Below, in pieces: positions 16,232-24,715 of a DNA stretch of 64,000 bases. The notes beneath the pieces were generated by a model. That model searched no databases. It saw only the letters and a list, made by a program, of their open reading frames with translations, and had not been told where the DNA came from. The stretch is from Bacillota bacterium (GTDB taxonomy: Bacteria > Bacillota_A > Clostridia > Lachnospirales > Lachnospiraceae). Location of the stretch: positions 62,001-126,000 of the forward strand of contig JAEYMU010000057.1 in the NCBI GenBank assembly GCA_023407175.1. The letters are read 5' to 3'. Made by a program: the position numbers and the translations under genes. The first letter of the stretch is position 1, and each line of letters starts with the position of its first letter.

Positions 16232-18184
16232 CTAATAGTTTTTGAATCTAATTCTATTTCCACTGCAGTATGGGCATGTTGTTTTATTTCTAGTATAACT
16301 TTTAACCCTATTCCTTGTTGATGAGTTGAAATTTTTTCCACAGTTAGAACAAGTCCAGAAATAGTAACTTGAAGACATTGGATTTATATTGTCAGGAGTT
16401 CCTAGTAGTGCATTCAGAAAGTAATTCCATTCTTTATTGACTAAATCTGGATATAATGCCTTTAATGACGTTTTATCCGGAATAACTTGTCTCCCTTTAC
16501 AGATCGGGCAATCAGAATAACGATAAAAATCATAGATTTTTCTTTTGAATTCATGTCCTTCTGGACATATAAAATTAACTTCATTATAGGAAGCATAAGA
16601 AGTTTTTCTAGGGTCAATTTTATTATTATAGTCCCAGAATAGTTTTGCATTTGGTGATTTAGTGAATAAATCATTATCTCCAGTCAGTACCCTTTTCCCA
16701 GAACAATATGGGCAACCTCCTTTTGAAGTGCTCTTAGATAGGTTTATAATTTTAGTTTTCCATTTGTGTTTCGGATTATTTTTGCAGATAAAATATGCTT
16801 CAGTTTTAGATGTCCCGGAAACCGTATCAGGGGTTATATCTCCATTTTTTTCATAATCCCATTGAGATGCTGCTAATGAATTTGTCTCAGCTAGAGTTTT
16901 TGCTGTATGCTCACTATAGCAATCTGGACATCCTGATGATTGTAAAAAAACATTTATTGGACGTACAAATTCATGACCTTGATCGCATCGGAAATTGGCT
17001 TTCTTCCCTGAACCAGGGAGTAGTTTACTGGGGTCAAGTTTTGGATTTTTATTGAAATTCCAGTACTTACGTGCCATATTGCTAACAGTAAGTAAATCTG
17101 TTTCTCCTGGAAAAGCTCGTACACCATTACAATATGGACAACCTTTAAAGTTACCATCTACAGTCATAAAGTCTCTTATCTTGCCGTACCAGGTATGTTT
17201 AGGGTTACCTTTACATTTAAAATAGATTTTTATACTGGACCCTAATGAAATAATTTCGGGTGTATTCTTTCCATTCTTATCATAATCCCAATAATCTATG
17301 ACATCGTAACAGTTCTCTTTTACAGAATGTTGTTCTCTTCCACTACAATACGGACATGTAGGATTTTTCACAAAACTCTTTATTTGTCGACTATAGTAAT
17401 GTCCATTTGAACATTTGAAGTTCGCTCGTATAGTAGAGTTTGGCAGTTGTTCAGTTGGATTTAACAGAGAGTTTCTATCGTAATCCCATGCATTTATCGA
17501 TTCAGGGCAAACAGTTAGGAGGTCTGTCTCTCCTGGAAATGCTTTTATTTTGTTGCAATAAGGACAACCTTTATTACTACCATCATTATTAGTGCAGAAA
17601 TCAATTCTTCTTTTCCAAGTATGCTTTGGATTTTTTATACATATGAAATGAGCTGTTTTAGTTGATTTAACTGAAATTGTATCTAATAAAAACTCTGTAT
17701 TATTATCGTAATCCCATTCTAATGCTATTGTTGGATTAACTTCTAGTAATGTTCCATTCCGTCTATTATAACAAATTGGACATGTAGGATGTTTTATAAA
17801 CTCAGATATTTTCTTATTGAAAGAGTGACCTTTAGTACAAATAAAATTCGCAACTATCTCCGAACCATAAGTAATATCATAAGGATTTAGATTATTATTC
17901 TTTTTAAAGTCCCATAACTCCTTAATTTCAGGGCATAGTGTAAAAATATCTGTTTCGCCTTTAAATGGTTTTCTTTTACTGCAATATGGACAGTCTACAT
18001 TTTTACCATCTTTATTTGTCCTATAAGCAACTTTTGTTTGCCATTTATGATTAGGATTATTAGAACAAATAAAATGGGCTTTTTTTTCAGATTTTCCTGC
18101 GACATTATCTGGTGTCATCACACCATTAAGCTCATAATCCCATTGTTCAGCAGCGATTGGATTCAAGTCACGAAGTGTTGTCAT
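16232..18184 (-). CDS. Second zinc-ribbon repeat protein, 9 modules (DUF4379/PF14311-like)
   Basis: This 650-residue paralogue of the 13-module protein has nine modules of the same WDYxxN...CPYC pattern. The N-termini of the two are nearly the same (TLRDLNPIAAEQWDYELNG here, TLRDLNPIAAMQWDYEMNG there), as is the first CPYC knuckle context (KGETD, PGETD). GAGGATG upstream selects ATG 18184 over ATG 18193. It follows the stop codon of a decayed coiled-coil gene exactly as the other follows the intact one. No recombinase genes remain upstream, so this looks like the surviving tail of an older element. A stem-loop at 16079-16136 probably ends its transcript. Confidence 0.8.
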   Translation of the reverse strand: MTTLRDLNPIAAEQWDYELNGVMTPDNVAGKSEKKAHFICSNNPNHKWQTKVAYRTNKDGKNVDCPYCSKRKPFKGETDIFTLCPEIKELWDFKKNNNLNPYDITYGSEIVANFICTKGHSFNKKISEFIKHPTCPICYNRRNGTLLEVNPTIALEWDYDNNTEFLLDTISVKSTKTAHFICIKNPKHTWKRRIDFCTNNDGSNKGCPYCNKIKAFPGETDLLTVCPESINAWDYDRNSLLNPTEQLPNSTIRANFKCSNGHYYSRQIKSFVKNPTCPYCSGREQHSVKENCYDVIDYWDYDKNGKNTPEIISLGSSIKIYFKCKGNPKHTWYGKIRDFMTVDGNFKGCPYCNGVRAFPGETDLLTVSNMARKYWNFNKNPKLDPSKLLPGSGKKANFRCDQGHEFVRPINVFLQSSGCPDCYSEHTAKTLAETNSLAASQWDYEKNGDITPDTVSGTSKTEAYFICKNNPKHKWKTKIINLSKSTSKGGCPYCSGKRVLTGDNDLFTKSPNAKLFWDYNNKIDPRKTSYASYNEVNFICPEGHEFKRKIYDFYRYSDCPICKGRQVIPDKTSLKALYPDLVNKEWNYFLNALLGTPDNINPMSSSYYFWTCSNCGKNFNSSTRNRVKSYTRNKTTCPYCSGNRIRFKNY

Positions 18185-18185
18185 A

Positions 18186-18290
18186 TTAATCATCCTCTTC
18201 CAATGATTCGAACAATCCTGATATAAGGTTATTCTAGAATCTTGTTTCTTTCTTTGCTATATATTTCATCATCAGAAATATTCTTTCTTT
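18186..18290 (-). pseudogene. 3' remnant of a second coiled-coil (TnpC-like) gene
   Basis: Reading backward from TAA at 18186-18188, the frame gives NNLISGLFESLEEDD, matching NNLISGLFDSINED at the end of the 244-residue protein. Immediately upstream is an in-frame TAG (18234-18236) where the intact gene has AAG, and the preceding codons read KKETRF against RQESKF. Beyond about 18290 the similarity fades. This is a truncated, stop-containing copy. Confidence 0.75.
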
Positions 18291-18341
18291 GTAGACATAA
18301 TCACCCATAGTCAAAAGGACATACTCTTACTCGGGCTATCA

Positions 18342-18587
18342 TCAATGATAACTAAATGATATTATGTTACTGTACCATGTTGTAATATCCGCTTCGATTG
18401 CGACATTACTTAATCCATCCAAATGGGCTAATATATGAACTGGATTTAGCAGATACATGAAACAATGAATATCATTCGCTGTACGTTGTATTTCTTCAGG
18501 AGAGAGGACTTCAAAGAACTCTGCATTAACCAAATTACGAGCCCTTTCATCAATATGGATTTCGCCATTCAATACTGTAAACGGCAA
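18342..18587 (-). CDS. Small hypothetical protein, 81 residues
   Basis: I do not recognise this protein. It has 81 residues with a mixed, slightly acidic composition (IHIDERARNLVNAEFFEVLS then a helical EEIQRTANDIHCFMYLL). The start is TTG at 18587, supported by GAGGAAA four bases upstream; no ATG is available. It lies between the coiled-coil relic and a divergent regulatory region and may itself be the 5' end of a truncated gene. There is no counterpart upstream of the intact recombinase operon. Confidence 0.4.
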   Translation of the reverse strand: MPFTVLNGEIHIDERARNLVNAEFFEVLSPEEIQRTANDIHCFMYLLNPVHILAHLDGLSNVAIEADITTWYSNIISFSYH

Positions 18588-18804
18588 GTACTTTCCTCAT
18601 TTCTCGATAAAACACTCGATTAATAGTTTATAATTGCATTAAATCAAACTATATTTCTCAGTAGTTCAAATCTTTCAGTTAATAGACACCTTTGCAACTA
18701 TATATTTGCGACTTCCCAACGTAATATATAGTCCAATTTATAAGAAACATATTTATTACCATTATATACCATATCTATACATAATTCAAAATATTTACAC
18801 AAAA

Positions 18805-18833
18805 AATGTACCCGTTTTGTGAGGGGGTACATT
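18805..18833 (-). terminator. Intrinsic terminator of the small HTH gene
   Basis: AATGTACCC (18805-18813) and GGGTACATT (18825-18833) form a perfect 9-bp stem. Read on the minus strand it is followed by a T run (18800-18806 in plus-strand As). It lies 26 bases past the stop of the HTH gene ending at 18859. Confidence 0.75.
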
Positions 18834-18858
18834 CGAAAGTATAAAAATTATGCTATTA

Positions 18859-19059
18859 TCAATCATCTATATATTCTACTATATCCTCGATTCTACAATG
18901 TAAAACATGACACAGATTATTTATTGTTATCATCTCAATATTTGCATTCCTTTTTAATCGATCAATTTGCCCTTTACTAAAATGGAATTCATTAATTAAT
19001 TGGTATGTTGAAATATTTTTCCTAGCCATGGTTTGCCAAAGCCGTTCATACACTATCAT
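18859..19059 (-). CDS. Small XRE/Cro-type HTH regulator
   Basis: This 66-residue protein is essentially a single helix-turn-helix domain of the XRE type: MIVYERLWQTMARKNISTYQ, then LINEFHFSKGQIDRLKRN as the recognition part, then ITINNLCHVLHCRIEDIVEYI. GGAGATG seven bases upstream selects ATG 19059 rather than the longer frame from 19122. It is divergent from the HTH/ParB-like cassette, and a 12-bp palindrome in the shared promoter region is a likely operator. By analogy with phage and conjugative-element immunity regions it may repress one or both directions. Confidence 0.7.
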   Translation of the reverse strand: MIVYERLWQTMARKNISTYQLINEFHFSKGQIDRLKRNANIEMITINNLCHVLHCRIEDIVEYIDD

Positions 19060-19131
19060 TAATTCATCTCCAGTCCAAATTGATATTAAATATATTTCTA
19101 TATTACAATATTGGGAATTCAATGAATATGA

Positions 19132-19143
19132 CCCGTATACGGG
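19132..19143. promoter_or_regulatory. Palindromic operator between divergent HTH genes
   Basis: CCCGTATACGGG is a perfect 12-bp palindrome placed between the two divergent HTH genes. It is followed at once by a second GTATAC (19145-19150). Its GC-rich arms stand out in AT-rich surroundings. It is a good binding-site candidate for either flanking HTH protein. Confidence 0.5.
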
Positions 19144-19267
19144 GTATACTTTTACTAATTACTTCCTATTTCGTATAACTAATACTTTCATATAGCCATA
19201 TAGTTCAAAAATGAGACTTTTATATATCAAAATTTTAAACTAGAATATATTTTGGAGGTCATTTAAT

Positions 19268-19555
19268 GTGGATAAAATAAATCGACTAAAAAAACTACGA
19301 CTGGAAAGAGGCATCAGCCAAGAAAAATGTGCAGAAGAAACCGGAATTTCACTTAGCAGTATTAAAAGATATGAAAATGGTGGGATCATAGGTAACGCCT
19401 ATAATTTAAAACGCTTATCCGAATATTTTTGTGTAGATATGGATTATATATATACTCAAAATGAACAAATACAGAGAAATGAGGAGGAAAAAAAATATGG
19501 AATTAAAAGAAATAGTATTGACCCCAGAAATTGCTCAAGAAATGATGAATTATAA
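19268..19555 (+). CDS. XRE-family HTH regulator
   Basis: This 95-residue protein has a canonical XRE helix-turn-helix over residues 3-62 (LKKLRLERGISQEKCAEETG, then ISLSSIKRYENG). It starts with GTG at 19268: the nearby ATG at 19264 runs into a stop after four codons, while GGAGG at 19254-19258 is correctly spaced for the GTG. The 3' end overlaps the start of the ParB-like gene by 59 bases in another frame, so the last 19 residues are read in two frames. It is the first gene of a three-gene plus-strand cassette. Confidence 0.75.
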   Translation: MDKINRLKKLRLERGISQEKCAEETGISLSSIKRYENGGIIGNAYNLKRLSEYFCVDMDYIYTQNEQIQRNEEEKKYGIKRNSIDPRNCSRNDEL

Positions 19556-20345
19556 TACTTGTAATCGACCTTTAAGCAGAAATACTGTTGCCAAGTATGC
19601 TAGGATGATGAAGCAAGGTGAATGGTTTTTATCACATCAAGCCATTGCTTTTGCAGATGATGAAAACGGTAATCAGATATTAGTTGATGGACAACATCGG
19701 TTAGCTGCTGTTGTGCAATCAGGTGCAACTATTAATACTACCATTATTTATCACGCCAAGCAAACTCCTTATATTGATACCGTCCGTAATAGAACTTTTA
19801 TTGATAATCTAAATATTTGCAACAAAACATCCCAATATACAAGGACAATGATGAGTATTTTGAATTTATTAATGAGCATCAACAAAATTCGTAATATAAC
19901 TCAACTCGAGCGGCAAAGGTTCTGTGATTACTATAATGAAACATTTCAATGGGTTGATATTATATATAAATTCAGCAAAACGAAAAGTGGGGGTTGCCCT
20001 TTAAAAACCGCCCTTTTCTTATCTATTAATGAAAATAAAATCAAAAGTAATCTAAAAGATACTCTAGAAAACTATATGTATATTTTTAACACCGGAAATG
20101 TAAGCGTAGACGATGACTATGGTGAGTATATAAAAGAGATGAGGGATCACTATTATGCCCAGAATAGGGAATTTTCACAGGTATACTCAGGTTATTCAGC
20201 GTCATTAAGAAGGAAGAAATTGACCTCTATTTTCCTTTATTCTATTGAAAGTTATATCATCAATAGAAAATATATTTCTTCAATTGATATGGAAGATAGG
20301 TTGCATAAAAAAATAGAGAGACAAATGGAAATTATACAGAAATGA
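19497..20345 (+). CDS. ParB/Srx-like nuclease-fold protein with DGQHR motif
   Basis: This 282-residue protein has an N-terminal ParB/sulfiredoxin-like domain marked by LVDGQHRLAAVVQSG, with an upstream SRNTVAKYARMMKQGEW segment and a downstream RTFIDNLN. Such domains bind or hydrolyse nucleotides. The C-terminal 150 residues are helical and lysine-rich without a motif I know. GAGGAGGA before ATG 19497 sets the start. It is sandwiched between two HTH genes, overlapping the first by 59 bases and the third by 4. Similar DGQHR proteins occur on plasmids and integrative elements, where their role is mostly unknown. Confidence 0.6.
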   Translation: MELKEIVLTPEIAQEMMNYNTCNRPLSRNTVAKYARMMKQGEWFLSHQAIAFADDENGNQILVDGQHRLAAVVQSGATINTTIIYHAKQTPYIDTVRNRTFIDNLNICNKTSQYTRTMMSILNLLMSINKIRNITQLERQRFCDYYNETFQWVDIIYKFSKTKSGGCPLKTALFLSINENKIKSNLKDTLENYMYIFNTGNVSVDDDYGEYIKEMRDHYYAQNREFSQVYSGYSASLRRKKLTSIFLYSIESYIINRKYISSIDMEDRLHKKIERQMEIIQK

Positions 20346-20548
20346 CGATAAATGAGAAAATACATATGACTAGAATTAATAAAGGCATGAGTCTAGCAGA
20401 ACTCGCTTTTAAAACAGAATATGCCATAAATGATATAGTTAATTTTGAAACCAATGGAACAATGATAAATGGCTATACTTTACTAAAGATAATAAAAGCA
20501 TTCAATATGTCTTTAGTCGAATTTCAAAATATAACTATTGAACATTAA
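20342..20548 (+). CDS. Small XRE-family HTH protein
   Basis: This 68-residue single-domain HTH protein (IHMTRINKGMSLAELAFKTE, then a degenerate recognition helix YAINDIVNFETNG) overlaps the ParB-like gene through ATGA at 20342-20345, so it is translationally coupled. It is the third member of the cassette. It resembles the first HTH protein in layout but is divergent in sequence. Confidence 0.65.
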   Translation: MTINEKIHMTRINKGMSLAELAFKTEYAINDIVNFETNGTMINGYTLLKIIKAFNMSLVEFQNITIEH

Positions 20549-21151
20549 TATAACTTTTAATTCACTGCATTCTTTGTATCACCCTTCGGAGCTTATAACA
20601 TAGATAAAAAATATCCCTTTATGAATATTCCGGAGCACTTGGATCTTCCATAGGGACATTTACGTAATGAAAAAAATATCCAGCAATCATAGGCAATTAC
20701 TAGATTCTGATTTAACAATAGTCTTCTTTTACGGATATTTCGTAAGAACCCTATCGACAAGAATATTCACCTTAGATCTGGACAACAATGCTGGGCATAT
20801 GAGCTACTCTCCAACTTGGCCAATCCCTTACAGCTAAAATATCATCATTATAACTGATGAAAAACTGGTGGGTTATTCATCGTATAGAGATAATCAATTT
20901 ATATCATGTCTCAGAGGACGCTTTCTTGCAAGGAGGGATTCTCTGGGACTTTTTCTTTCTGTAAGATAATGACATTATACAGAGTAATACCCAGACAACA
21001 ATTAATCAGAGCAAGAAATCGTCAATTTATGTATCATGCGTTCGTGGAACAAGTCAATATATGGTTAAAATCCACTGCTGGCATTGGCAAAGGCTACTAT
21101 TTATGATGTGTATTTTTGCAGTGGAGAAGTTCTGTGCAGGTATAAATCGTT
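20549..21151. other. Non-coding or decayed stretch between HTH cassette and TIR relic
   Basis: About 600 bases lack a supported gene. A 59-codon frame starts with ATG near 20668 and a 66-codon frame starts at 20906, but neither has a ribosome binding site or a recognisable domain. The segment probably holds the eroded 3' part of the TIR gene or insertion debris. Confidence 0.4.
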
Positions 21152-21522
21152 CTAGGAAGGAACAATCGTTTTGAGCGGTTTTAGTGCCAGTTTATCGAAC
21201 CAGCACTTGCTCAAGAAACGTTTAAATTTCTTCATCAGCATAACCAGCTTGCCTTTAAACAATGCAATAGTCTGGGTTTTCCAGTTAACATCTTTATATA
21301 GCTGGCAAACCTCATACATACAGTTGATTGACTTCATTACTCGTCCGATATTAAGAGAACAGCATAGTCGGCTTGGCGAATTCGATTCATGAATTCCTCA
21401 ATACTTCCCCACGGAGCGATGTCATTTGTATCGCGCAGGACAGGACAAACGGTGCGTACATAGGATCCTATCTTATCTGCAAAGTCTTTTTGTTCTCTAT
21501 TATACGAGATAAATAATGACAT
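21152..21522 (-). pseudogene. TIR-domain gene broken by a frameshift
   Basis: The first reading frame from ATG 21522 (GGAG upstream) begins MSLFISYNREQKDFADKIG and reaches DYAVLLISDE, a typical TIR beta-A and beta-C region, then stops at 21337-21339. The next frame, from the overlapping ATG at 21337, continues the same domain: KSINCMYEVCQLYKD, carrying the Glu expected in the TIR catalytic helix. One missing base in the DEY codon explains the split (GAG TA-ATG). The second part ends at 21152, short for a TIR effector. The gene starts 15 bases after the hsdR stop, so it belonged to the RM operon. Intact TIR proteins act as NAD-cleaving or signalling effectors in defence. Reinitiation at TAATG could still make two fragments. 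Confidence 0.75.
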
Positions 21523-21537
21523 CGCCTTACTCCTTTA

Positions 21538-24500
21538 TCAATCGTTGTATTTCTTGAAATTCTCAGCCTGCTCCATAACCTTATCAAATACCTCTTCATC
21601 CCATTCGGGCGGATATCCGTTCTTGTAGAGCAGAACAGTCAAATCCATATTGAGCTGATTTTTGATATCGTCACGGGTAGACCAGTCGGCAAATTGTGCT
21701 TTATCGTCCACGAGCTCTTTTATTTTCTTAGCGAGAACAAGGCACTTATCATCTGCATACGGAAAACCGTGGTCGTCACGTACTTTTACGAGGATGTCAT
21801 AAAATGCCTTCTCCTCATAAGTGATGCCGAGCTTTTCAAACGATGTCTTGTCCGCCTGCAGGTCAGTGAGGATTTTAATCAGCTCATCGGACAGACTATT
21901 GACGAAATCCTCGACGACCTCGCTTGTGAATACGAGTTTATCGCGGCTGTTATAAGTATCGATGATTTTGCGGAGCCGAGCGTCAAACTCCAGAGCCTTG
22001 ACCTTGTTTGTTTTTCCGTAGCCGGATATAGCCTTTCGAAGCAGTTTCAACAGAGCATTGAATTTAGTAATTGGCATTTTTATCGTATCAAGCTGCTTCA
22101 TAAAATCGTCGCCGAACAGGTCAACCGATTTATCGGTGTTTACGATATTCTCTATGCCAGTACAGGTGATGGCTCGCTGCACCATCTCCTCTACAACGCG
22201 GTTCATAACTTCCGCATCGGGAGCGTCGCCCTTCGTTTGCTTATAGATTATAGAACGGATTGCGAGATAAAACTGCGCTTTCGCGGTTTCTGCGTCCGTC
22301 AGCTCGCCGGATGGAAAGCAAATCTCATAGGCAGCTTTCATTTTTCGCGTCATCCCCATGAAGCGTGTTTCCATCTCTTTGCCATACTGTACGTACTCTG
22401 CAGCCATATTAAGGCAAAGTAGCCGTTCCAACGGTTCGCCGCTATAAAATTTTGTAGCATTAAAGCCAATCAGCAGCTCGTCTATAAGTGCCAGATGATT
22501 ACGGAATACGGCAAGCGAAATGTTCAGCTCATCAACCGGGCTTTCCTGTGGGCTGCCGTATTTCTTTACTGCTTCGAGCATATCCTGCTTGATACCGATG
22601 TAATCGACGACCAGCCCTTTATCTTTACCCTCGAAGACACGGTTGACGCGAGAGATCGTTTGAATCAGGGTATGTTTCTGCAATGGCTTATCAATGTACA
22701 TAACTGCCAACGACGGTACATCGAAGCCTGTAATCCACATATCCACGACAACAGCGACCTTAAAGTTGGAACGATTGTTTTTGAACTGCTTGTCCAGCGT
22801 CTGCCGATACTCCTTTGTACCGCAAAGGTCGTGTAACGCCTTTTCGTCGTTGTCTCCCTGCGTAGCGACAAGGTTGATTTTCGGCAGTGGGAGCAGCTTG
22901 TCCAACTGCTCGCCCGTGAGTTCGTCCTCATTCTCGGCTTTATGCGGTACACCCCAATCGGGGCGAATAGCAAGTATCTCCTGAAGTAGTTTATACGCAA
23001 GCTGCCTGTCGGCACAGACAATCATGGCTTTCTGGACGATTTCCGGCTTCTGCGCACAGAGAGCTTCGTAATGGCCTACCACATCCGTCGCCAATCGCTT
23101 AAGCCGGTCAGGATGACCGAGGATGCGGCGCATTTCACTCATGGCGCGTTTGCTTTCCTCTACCTGCTCCGGGTTTGCTCCTTCTTCGGTGCATTTATCG
23201 TAATATTTCTGTATTTCCTTTGCCTGCTCGTCGGAGAGGATAACACGAGCCAAGCGCGGCTCATAAGCGATACGCACGGTAATGCCGTCATCGCTGGACT
23301 CCTTCATCGTATAACTGTCGACGACATCGCCAAAAACAGCTATAGTTTCATCAACAGGAGTTCCCGTAAAGCCGCAGTAGGTAGCTTTGGGAAAACTGTC
23401 TCGCAGATATTTTGCAAAGCCGTAAGTCGTGAAAACGCCTTTTTCAGTTTTTTTGAGCTTTGCGCCTGTACTGGTCTGAGTTCTGTGCGCTTCGTCCGAA
23501 ATACAAATTATATTGCTGCGGTCAGAAAGCAGCCCTGTTTTTTCACAGAATTTCTGGATAGTGGTGATGTATACGCCGCCGCTCGGTTTACCCGCGAGAG
23601 TACCTCCGAGGTCTTTGCGGTTTTCTATACTGCGTACATCGGCTTCGTGCAGATAGCGCTTGGCAGTGACAAAAAGTTCAGAGGTCTGTGTATCCAAATC
23701 CTCGCGGTCAGTGATAACTATAATGGTTGGATTGTTGAACGCTTCCCGGTCGTGAAGCACGAGCAGACGCGACAGGAAAAGCATGGTATAGGTTTTACCG
23801 CAGCCGGTTGCGCCGAAGTATGTACCACCTTTGCCATCGCCATTTGGACGCAAGTGCTTTTTTATGTTCGCCATCATTTTATTGGCAGCAAAGAACTGCG
23901 GATACCGCGTCACAATGGCTTCGCTCTTTTTGCTGTCATCTGGGTAAAATACAAAATCGCGTAGAAGCGGAAGAATGCGGTCTTTAGCAAAAGCCCCCTC
24001 AATCATTGTGAGCAAGGAGCTTATGCCGTTGGAAACCTTATCGGTGTCGTTGGCCTTGTTCCATGCGTAGTAATATTCATATGGAGTGAAAATACTACCC
24101 ATTTTTGTGTTGGCTCCATCGCTGACAACAGAAATAAAACAATATTTCATTAGCTTCGGAATGTCACGGCAGTACCGAATGGTAATCTGCTCCCACGCGT
24201 CGTGAATGGTTTTTTCCTCTTCGATGGCGGTTTTGAACTCACATATCGCAATTGGAATGCCGTTGATAAATAGTAAGATATCGGGACGGCGCAGTCGTTC
24301 ACCCTGTACAGAATACTGATTTATCACCTTAAAGATGTTGTTCTCCGGCATATGATAATCAATGTAGTTGACGTGCAGAGCCAGTTTGCCTACCTCGTCT
24401 CTGGTTAGGTCGAAACCTTCATTCACAAGCCAGAAAGCCTCGCGGTTACCGTTATACAGTGGTGTCGCGGGGATGAGCTTCAAGCGGTTGATGATTTTTT

Positions 24501-24702
24501 GTATTTCATTTTCAGTCAGTGCTTCTGCGGCATACCGCGAGACAAGGAAGGAGCGCAAATCATTCTCCAGCAGAATCTCATTAAACTGGCGGTGAATGCT
24601 GTCACCGTGGACATAGGTATAGCCTTGAGCCTCAAAAAGCGTGATAATGGCATCTTCAAGCTCCACTTCTGTGAATTTTCCTTTTTTAAAAATATAGTCC
24701 AC
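21538..24702 (-). CDS. hsdR: Type I restriction endonuclease subunit R
   Basis: This 1054-residue HsdR has an N-terminal PD-(D/E)xK nuclease (PDILLFINGIPIAICEFK), followed by a superfamily 2 translocase with Walker A GATGCGKT, DEAHRTQ and GFTGTP, and a motif VI-like QTISRVNR. It cuts DNA far from the recognition site after ATP-driven translocation by the HsdM2S complex. It starts with GTG at 24702 behind AAAGGAGGGG; the alternative upstream frame lacks this. The gene follows the kinase gene with a 13-base gap, so kinase and hsdR are co-transcribed. The RM block is visibly richer in G and C than the recombinase block, suggesting a separate origin. Confidence 0.93.
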   Translation of the reverse strand: MDYIFKKGKFTEVELEDAIITLFEAQGYTYVHGDSIHRQFNEILLENDLRSFLVSRYAAEALTENEIQKIINRLKLIPATPLYNGNREAFWLVNEGFDLTRDEVGKLALHVNYIDYHMPENNIFKVINQYSVQGERLRRPDILLFINGIPIAICEFKTAIEEEKTIHDAWEQITIRYCRDIPKLMKYCFISVVSDGANTKMGSIFTPYEYYYAWNKANDTDKVSNGISSLLTMIEGAFAKDRILPLLRDFVFYPDDSKKSEAIVTRYPQFFAANKMMANIKKHLRPNGDGKGGTYFGATGCGKTYTMLFLSRLLVLHDREAFNNPTIIVITDREDLDTQTSELFVTAKRYLHEADVRSIENRKDLGGTLAGKPSGGVYITTIQKFCEKTGLLSDRSNIICISDEAHRTQTSTGAKLKKTEKGVFTTYGFAKYLRDSFPKATYCGFTGTPVDETIAVFGDVVDSYTMKESSDDGITVRIAYEPRLARVILSDEQAKEIQKYYDKCTEEGANPEQVEESKRAMSEMRRILGHPDRLKRLATDVVGHYEALCAQKPEIVQKAMIVCADRQLAYKLLQEILAIRPDWGVPHKAENEDELTGEQLDKLLPLPKINLVATQGDNDEKALHDLCGTKEYRQTLDKQFKNNRSNFKVAVVVDMWITGFDVPSLAVMYIDKPLQKHTLIQTISRVNRVFEGKDKGLVVDYIGIKQDMLEAVKKYGSPQESPVDELNISLAVFRNHLALIDELLIGFNATKFYSGEPLERLLCLNMAAEYVQYGKEMETRFMGMTRKMKAAYEICFPSGELTDAETAKAQFYLAIRSIIYKQTKGDAPDAEVMNRVVEEMVQRAITCTGIENIVNTDKSVDLFGDDFMKQLDTIKMPITKFNALLKLLRKAISGYGKTNKVKALEFDARLRKIIDTYNSRDKLVFTSEVVEDFVNSLSDELIKILTDLQADKTSFEKLGITYEEKAFYDILVKVRDDHGFPYADDKCLVLAKKIKELVDDKAQFADWSTRDDIKNQLNMDLTVLLYKNGYPPEWDEEVFDKVMEQAENFKKYND

Positions 24703-24715
24703 GCGAACCCCTCCT

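Noticed and set aside
7531..18184. CRISPR array suggested by the many similar units in this region
   Set aside because: The repeated units are coding modules of 65-75 codons with amino-acid level similarity; there are no short identical repeats with unique spacers.
20668..21106. Two plus-strand frames of 59 and 66 codons
   Set aside because: No ribosome binding site, no domain, and composition like non-coding DNA.
22000..24000. Long plus-strand frames antisense to hsdR (for example about 240 and 297 codons)
   Set aside because: They are shadows of the hsdR frame in GC-richer DNA, without start signals or domains.
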